64,000 nucleotides of DNA. It comes from Thalassobacter stenotrophicus (lineage in GTDB: Bacteria > Pseudomonadota > Alphaproteobacteria > Rhodobacterales > Rhodobacteraceae). The translations under genes were made by a program, and so were the position numbers. The DNA lies in contig NZ_CYRX01000033.1 of the NCBI RefSeq assembly GCF_001458315.1, positions 434,001-498,000 on the forward strand, read 5' to 3'. Each line of letters starts with the position of its first letter. The stretch's first letter is position 1. Positions 60,418-64,000 of the stretch are shown here, in pieces. Below the pieces are notes generated by a model. It saw nothing but the letters and a program-made list of their open reading frames with translations, ran no database searches and had not been told where the DNA came from.

Positions 60418-62580
60418 TTAAATCCGGGGCATCTCAAGCACCAGATCGCGGCTGCCTTTGCGGTAGGTCAGGCGCCCCGGCGCGATGGAGGTCACGCGGC
60501 CACTGTCGACACGGTCCCCTACGCCGACCCTTACCGTGCGCCCATTGCGCAAACGCACGAGGGCCTTGGGCGACGAGGGCTTTCCAAACACCCCGATCAA
60601 ACTGACGGCGCGCAGGGAAATTGCGTTGGCCTGCGTGGCCGCGCGCGCAACTGAGCTGCCCGTGGGCAGGGTGCGCGTGGTGGTCGGAGCCTGTGGGCGC
60701 GGTGCAACAGCGGCCACGGAGGCGGTGTTTGTGGCCTGCGCCGTGGCGCGCTGGGCGATGGCCGCAACGCGTTGATCCGCATCTGCGGGGCGGGTGCGCG
60801 GCGCGGCGGATCGTGCGATGGCCAGTGGGCTATCGCTTTGCGGCGTGGTCCGTAGGGGCGGCTCTGGGGTGGTGCCTGTGCGTGCGATGGCGCCGGGGTT
60901 TGTCGCGCGCTGCCCGCCAGTGGCGGAACCGGGGCTCGCGAGCGAGGCTTGCTGGGCGGCTTGTGCGGCGGCTGCGGCAACGGAGGCCGAAAGCCGCGCT
61001 TCCTCCTCCGCTTGGACCTGAAGGCTTTTGGGCCGCGGCGTGGGTTCTGGGCGGCGCAATTCGGCCAAGGTGAGGCCGTTGTTTTCCGACCGCTCCACAG
61101 CATCGGCGGAATTGGCGGGGCGGGGCGTGGGCTGGATCTTGGCCAGAAATGCGCGCTGGGCGGCCTCGGGGGCGGCGTCGGCGTCTGGGCTGGGCGTGTC
61201 GGGCGACGTGGGCCGGGGGGGCGGCAAAACCTCAACCGGGGGTGCACCGGCGATGACCCTGACCCCATCTGGCGTCACGATGCCCTCGGCGGTGGGTGCC
61301 ACAAGACCGCGCGCGTCGACAGTAAAGGTCGAGCCAGGCGGGGGCGGCGGCAGGTATCTGCGCGGCAATGTCGGCTCTATCTGGTCGCTCGATTTCGGCA
61401 GGGCCACAGCATCCGCGTGGGCGATTGGGTCGTCCAACGTGGTCTGATAAAGGCTCAGCAGGACATCCTCGGGGGCGGGTTCGGGCGCATCCGGCGTTCC
61501 GATCCACACGCCCGAGGCCGCGTAAATTTCGACGATTTGAAGCGGAGTGGGCAGGGGCATCGGGGCTTCGGCCTCTTGCTCCTGCGCGATGACGTCATCC
61601 TCGCTCGGAAGGGTCGCGGGTTCAAAACCGTTGGTTTCGGAGGGCTCAGGCTCGGGGGCCAATTCGTCGGGCAGGGGGGCGAGGGCGAGGTCCGTAAAGC
61701 TGCCGCCCTCGGGCGTGTTTGTTTCCGGTAGGAGGTTGTAGGCCGTGTCATCTTCAACCGCCTGAGGGCCGGGCCGGGCCGTGACCAATGCAATCGCGCC
61801 CACGATCAGGAAAGCCGCCAAAAGCCCCAAGGTCAGCCAGATCCCGAGGCGGTTTCGCGCAGGCGGCGGCACCGGCAGGCTGAGGTCGGCGCCGGGCAGT
61901 GGCGTGTCATCCGGGGGCGGCGGTACGCGCGTGGCAAGCTGGCTCAGACGCGCTGCCACCGCGTCCGGGTTCACGCGCTGCGAGGTGAATGTGGCTGTGG
62001 TTTCGGGCGGTGCGCTCGGTTTTGCGGCTGGGGGCAGCGGCGCTTTGGTGATGCGGAACGGGCCTGTTTCAGGCTCCAGAACTGCGCCGCCAAGCAGCTC
62101 ATTTGCGCCGGCACAGGGGCCAAAGTTCGGTTGGCCATCGAACTTCCCCGCTGGCACATGGGCCGAGAGCGCGACGGGGTTAAACCCATGCTCAACAGCG
62201 AAACCCTCGGCCTCCCGCAGGGTGTCACGCGCGACGGCTGCGACCCTGCGCACTGTGCCACTGCCGGACCAATCAAACACCAAATCCGCAACGGAATAGG
62301 GGGTAAGTCCCTCTAACTGCTCCGCGATTTCGGCGCGTGCGGCAGCGTCTGTGCTGACGGTGACGTCCGTGTACAGCACCTGATCTTGGGGCAAGATCAG
62401 CAGCGTCGTAAACGCGGCACCGCTGTCGGCAATGGCCTCACCGCGTAGGTCCGAAAGTGCGCCTTGCAGGTCCGGATCGCTCAGCTTGACCACGCCCAGC
62501 GACAACCAACGATTGCCCGGCCGCCGCGCAAAAAGCGTGATATCCTGATAGGAAAAGGCCAGTGCAGAGGTCGGTTGCAT
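60418..62580 (-). CDS. Large proline-rich membrane protein, GspL/PilM-like front and PilP/GspC-like end
   Basis: 720 residues from the ATG at 62580; the upstream extension is unlike the rest. Residues 1-180 have an actin-like fold flavour (TVSTDAAARAEIAEQLEGLTPYSVADLVFDW), as in GspL/PilM. One transmembrane helix lies near 250-275 (GIWLTLGLLAAFLIVGAIAL). A long periplasmic stretch rich in Pro, Ala and Glu follows (about 280-640). The last 60 residues (LIGVFGKPSSPKALVRLRNG, then RVGVGDRVDSGRVTSI) resemble the PilP/GspC domain. This fits a single-protein connector like those of type II secretion or type IV pili, but no other such gene is present. Confidence 0.7.
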   Translation of the reverse strand: MQPTSALAFSYQDITLFARRPGNRWLSLGVVKLSDPDLQGALSDLRGEAIADSGAAFTTLLILPQDQVLYTDVTVSTDAAARAEIAEQLEGLTPYSVADLVFDWSGSGTVRRVAAVARDTLREAEGFAVEHGFNPVALSAHVPAGKFDGQPNFGPCAGANELLGGAVLEPETGPFRITKAPLPPAAKPSAPPETTATFTSQRVNPDAVAARLSQLATRVPPPPDDTPLPGADLSLPVPPPARNRLGIWLTLGLLAAFLIVGAIALVTARPGPQAVEDDTAYNLLPETNTPEGGSFTDLALAPLPDELAPEPEPSETNGFEPATLPSEDDVIAQEQEAEAPMPLPTPLQIVEIYAASGVWIGTPDAPEPAPEDVLLSLYQTTLDDPIAHADAVALPKSSDQIEPTLPRRYLPPPPPGSTFTVDARGLVAPTAEGIVTPDGVRVIAGAPPVEVLPPPRPTSPDTPSPDADAAPEAAQRAFLAKIQPTPRPANSADAVERSENNGLTLAELRRPEPTPRPKSLQVQAEEEARLSASVAAAAAQAAQQASLASPGSATGGQRATNPGAIARTGTTPEPPLRTTPQSDSPLAIARSAAPRTRPADADQRVAAIAQRATAQATNTASVAAVAPRPQAPTTTRTLPTGSSVARAATQANAISLRAVSLIGVFGKPSSPKALVRLRNGRTVRVGVGDRVDSGRVTSIAPGRLTYRKGSRDLVLEMPRI

Positions 62581-62778
62581 ATCGGATTGGGTCCAGACGC
62601 GCGGCGGGTTTGCGCCGTACCTTATGAAGGGTACGCGCGCTTTGGTTAATTTTACCCTAGGATAGGCATGAGCGAAAGACTTGCGAAATGACAGCTGGGG
62701 CAAAATAGGCGGGCCGCCGGGGGCAAAGATTGGTATTTCGGGCGGAGTTCCGCCGATCCGAACCGAGAGAGGAAAGCT

Positions 62779-63483
62779 ATGAGATTGAATATATTGAGTG
62801 TTGCAGCCGCCTTGGTCGTGGCTATGGCTGCCGCGTTTGTCGCGCCGGTCCGGGCCGAAACGCTGCTACAGGTCACGGGCGAAGGGCGGATGACCGCCGC
62901 GCCAGATATGGCCGTAATCTCGCTGCGGGTGTCGCGCGAGGGGGCTACGGCTGCGGGCGTGACGGCGGAAATGGCGGCGGCCGCCCGCGCAGTTTTGGCC
63001 GCACTTGAGACGCAGGGCGTGGCCGAACGCGACGTTCAAACCAGCGCGCTGCAACTTAACCCGCGCTGGACGCGCCCCGCAGACGGTCAGGCCCCGCGCA
63101 TCGTCGGCTATGAGGCGGCAACGGGGTTTGAGGTTCGCATCCGCGATTTGGACCGTTTTGGCGCCGTGCTGGATGCGGTGATTTCGGACGGTGCGAACGG
63201 GTTCCAAGGCGTGCGGTTCGCGTTGACCGACCCACGCCCCATGCAGGACGGCGCGCGGGTTGCGGCCTTTGATGATGCGATGGCCAAGGCGCGGCTCTAC
63301 GCCGAGGCGTCCGGCATGATGGTGGGTGATGTCCGCAGTATCCGCGAAGCCACTGCCGGGCCGCGCCCGATGGCCGAGGGTCTCAGCATGCGGGCCATGG
63401 CGGCCGATGTGCCCGTCGCGGCGGGCGAGCTGGATGTGGTCATGCACGTTAGCCTTGAGGTCGTGTTGGTGCCCGTACCCTAG
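62779..63483 (+). CDS. Secreted SIMPL (DUF541) domain protein
   Basis: 234 residues. The signal peptide covers 1-26 (LSVAAALVVAMAAAFVAPVRA-E). The mature part is a SIMPL domain: VTGEGRMTAAPDMAVISLRVS, a coiled central part, and VVMHVSLEVVLVPVP at the end. A GAGAGGAAAG site precedes the start. The family is periplasmic, with no agreed function. It is divergent from the 720-residue protein. Confidence 0.92.
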   Translation: MRLNILSVAAALVVAMAAAFVAPVRAETLLQVTGEGRMTAAPDMAVISLRVSREGATAAGVTAEMAAAARAVLAALETQGVAERDVQTSALQLNPRWTRPADGQAPRIVGYEAATGFEVRIRDLDRFGAVLDAVISDGANGFQGVRFALTDPRPMQDGARVAAFDDAMAKARLYAEASGMMVGDVRSIREATAGPRPMAEGLSMRAMAADVPVAAGELDVVMHVSLEVVLVPVP

Positions 63484-63503
63484 CTTGCCGGGCACCAGAT
63501 GGC

Positions 63504-63806
63504 TTAGCCCAAGTAGCCCTCAACAATCACCAGATCGCTTTCGGCGATGCCAAGACGCAGCTGAAGGGCGGCCTGATACCCCGGTGATGCATAGCAATCC
63601 CGTGCCGCCTGCAAGCTGGGAAATTCGATGACAACCGTCCGGGGCTTGGCATCGCCCTCCATCACCTCTTGGGTCCCGCCACGCACCCGAAACACGCCTC
63701 CAAACTCTGCAAGCGGGGCTGCGTTGGCGGCCCGATAGAGGTCATATTTCTCAGGGTCGTCCACGCGGCCATGGGCAATCCAGTAGCCTTTGGGTGTGTC
63801 GGTCAT
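63504..63806 (-). CDS. DUF1330 protein
   Basis: 100 residues, a ferredoxin-like ABM-type fold: YWIAHGRVDDPEKYDLYR, RTVVIEFPSLQAARDCYASPGYQAA. Usual length of the family, function unknown. It stands alone, convergent with the SIMPL gene. Confidence 0.92.
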   Translation of the reverse strand: MTDTPKGYWIAHGRVDDPEKYDLYRAANAAPLAEFGGVFRVRGGTQEVMEGDAKPRTVVIEFPSLQAARDCYASPGYQAALQLRLGIAESDLVIVEGYLG

Positions 63807-63869
63807 TGGACAATTCTCCTCGCTGTTCGGCGGGGATGGAACGGCGCGGGGCAGCCGAAGTCAAGCGGC

Positions 63870-64000
63870 TTACAGCGGCTTGAAAAGCCTATCTAGGCGG
63901 GCCAGTTCGGTCTGTAACCCATAGGGTGGGTTGATCAGTGCCATGCCTGAGCCGACCATCCCATGATCGGGCCGCGCGGGCTTAAATCGAACCTCGTGTA
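63870..64000 (-). CDS. rlmJ: 23S rRNA (adenine2030-N6)-methyltransferase RlmJ, C-terminal end
   Basis: The gene runs off the right edge; about 42 C-terminal residues are visible. MVGSGMALINPPYGL followed by a short helix and the stop resembles the end of RlmJ (DUF519) proteins, which methylate A2030 of 23S rRNA. The reading frame has no stop to the edge. The call rests on this short stretch. Confidence 0.75.
   Translation of the reverse strand, partial: HEVRFKPARPDHGMVGSGMALINPPYGLQTELARLDRLFKPL

Noticed and set aside
60900-61600. Tandem repeat in the proline-rich linker gene
   Set aside because: The region is low-complexity Pro/Ala/Glu coding sequence without a fixed repeat unit.

Overview
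The window is 64 kb of GC-rich, gene-dense chromosome from an alphaproteobacterium, most likely a marine Rhodobacterales (Roseobacter-group) species. This rests on gene content: heterotetrameric sarcosine oxidase, an Mrp antiporter, an acs/actP/DUF294 acetate cluster, HlyU and YbjN small proteins, TadE/TadG loci and a dnaG-rpoD pair. Genes are tightly packed with many 1-11 bp overlaps. I saw no tRNA, rRNA, CRISPR array, transposase or phage gene. All functions are read from the protein sequences by eye; no search was run.

Main region of interest, 0.9-9.1 kb (+ strand): a run of seven genes. A periplasmic di-heme peroxidase is followed by a YihV-like PfkB kinase, a YihT/LacD-type class I aldolase, an L-fucose-isomerase-like protein, a Gfo/Idh/MocA-fold NAD-dependent protein, an aldose mutarotase and a GabD-type aldehyde dehydrogenase. 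Together they fit a sulfoquinovose (SQ) catabolic operon of the sulfo-EMP2 type. The Gfo/Idh/MocA protein would be the NAD+-dependent sulfoquinovosidase, the mutarotase and isomerase would deliver sulfofructose, kinase and aldolase would give DHAP plus sulfolactaldehyde (SLA), and the dehydrogenase would oxidise SLA to sulfolactate. No sulfolyase, dedicated regulator or dedicated SQ transporter is visible; the operon lies at the left edge of the window.

9.1-17.7 kb (- strand): an acetate module with AMP-forming acetyl-CoA synthetase, an adenylate kinase directly behind it, DUF4212 and ActP acetate symporter subunits, a cNMP/CBS/DUF294 nucleotidyltransferase-like regulator, a small membrane protein and a membrane-anchored DEDDh exonuclease. 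18.2-22.9 kb: a double SnoaL-like protein divergent from a CUT1 sugar ABC transporter that has a binding protein and two permeases but no ATPase.

22.9-28.7 kb (- strand): a complete seven-gene Mrp/Mnh/Pha cation/proton antiporter, divergent from an OxyR-like LysR regulator that has lost both redox cysteines. 29.7-31.3 kb: a TSUP-family exporter and an alpha/beta hydrolase. 31.3-36.8 kb: YbbP/YbbA-type ABC exporter genes beside a TesA-type esterase, then ribD and nrdR. 36.9-43.0 kb (- strand): YjbQ, YbjN and HlyU proteins, a GIY-YIG-type (T5orf172) protein with a RAMA/DUF4357-like tail, rpoD and dnaG.

43.2-51.6 kb: a Flp-pilin-like protein, the sarcosine oxidase operon soxBDAG, and a TadG/TadE/TadE trio. 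51.9-64 kb: glutamate dehydrogenase, an FAD oxidoreductase, a small membrane protein, a beta-hydroxyacid dehydrogenase, pirin, guanine deaminase, the Mg transporter MgtE, a large proline-rich PilM/PilP-like membrane protein, a SIMPL protein, a DUF1330 protein and the 3' end of rlmJ.
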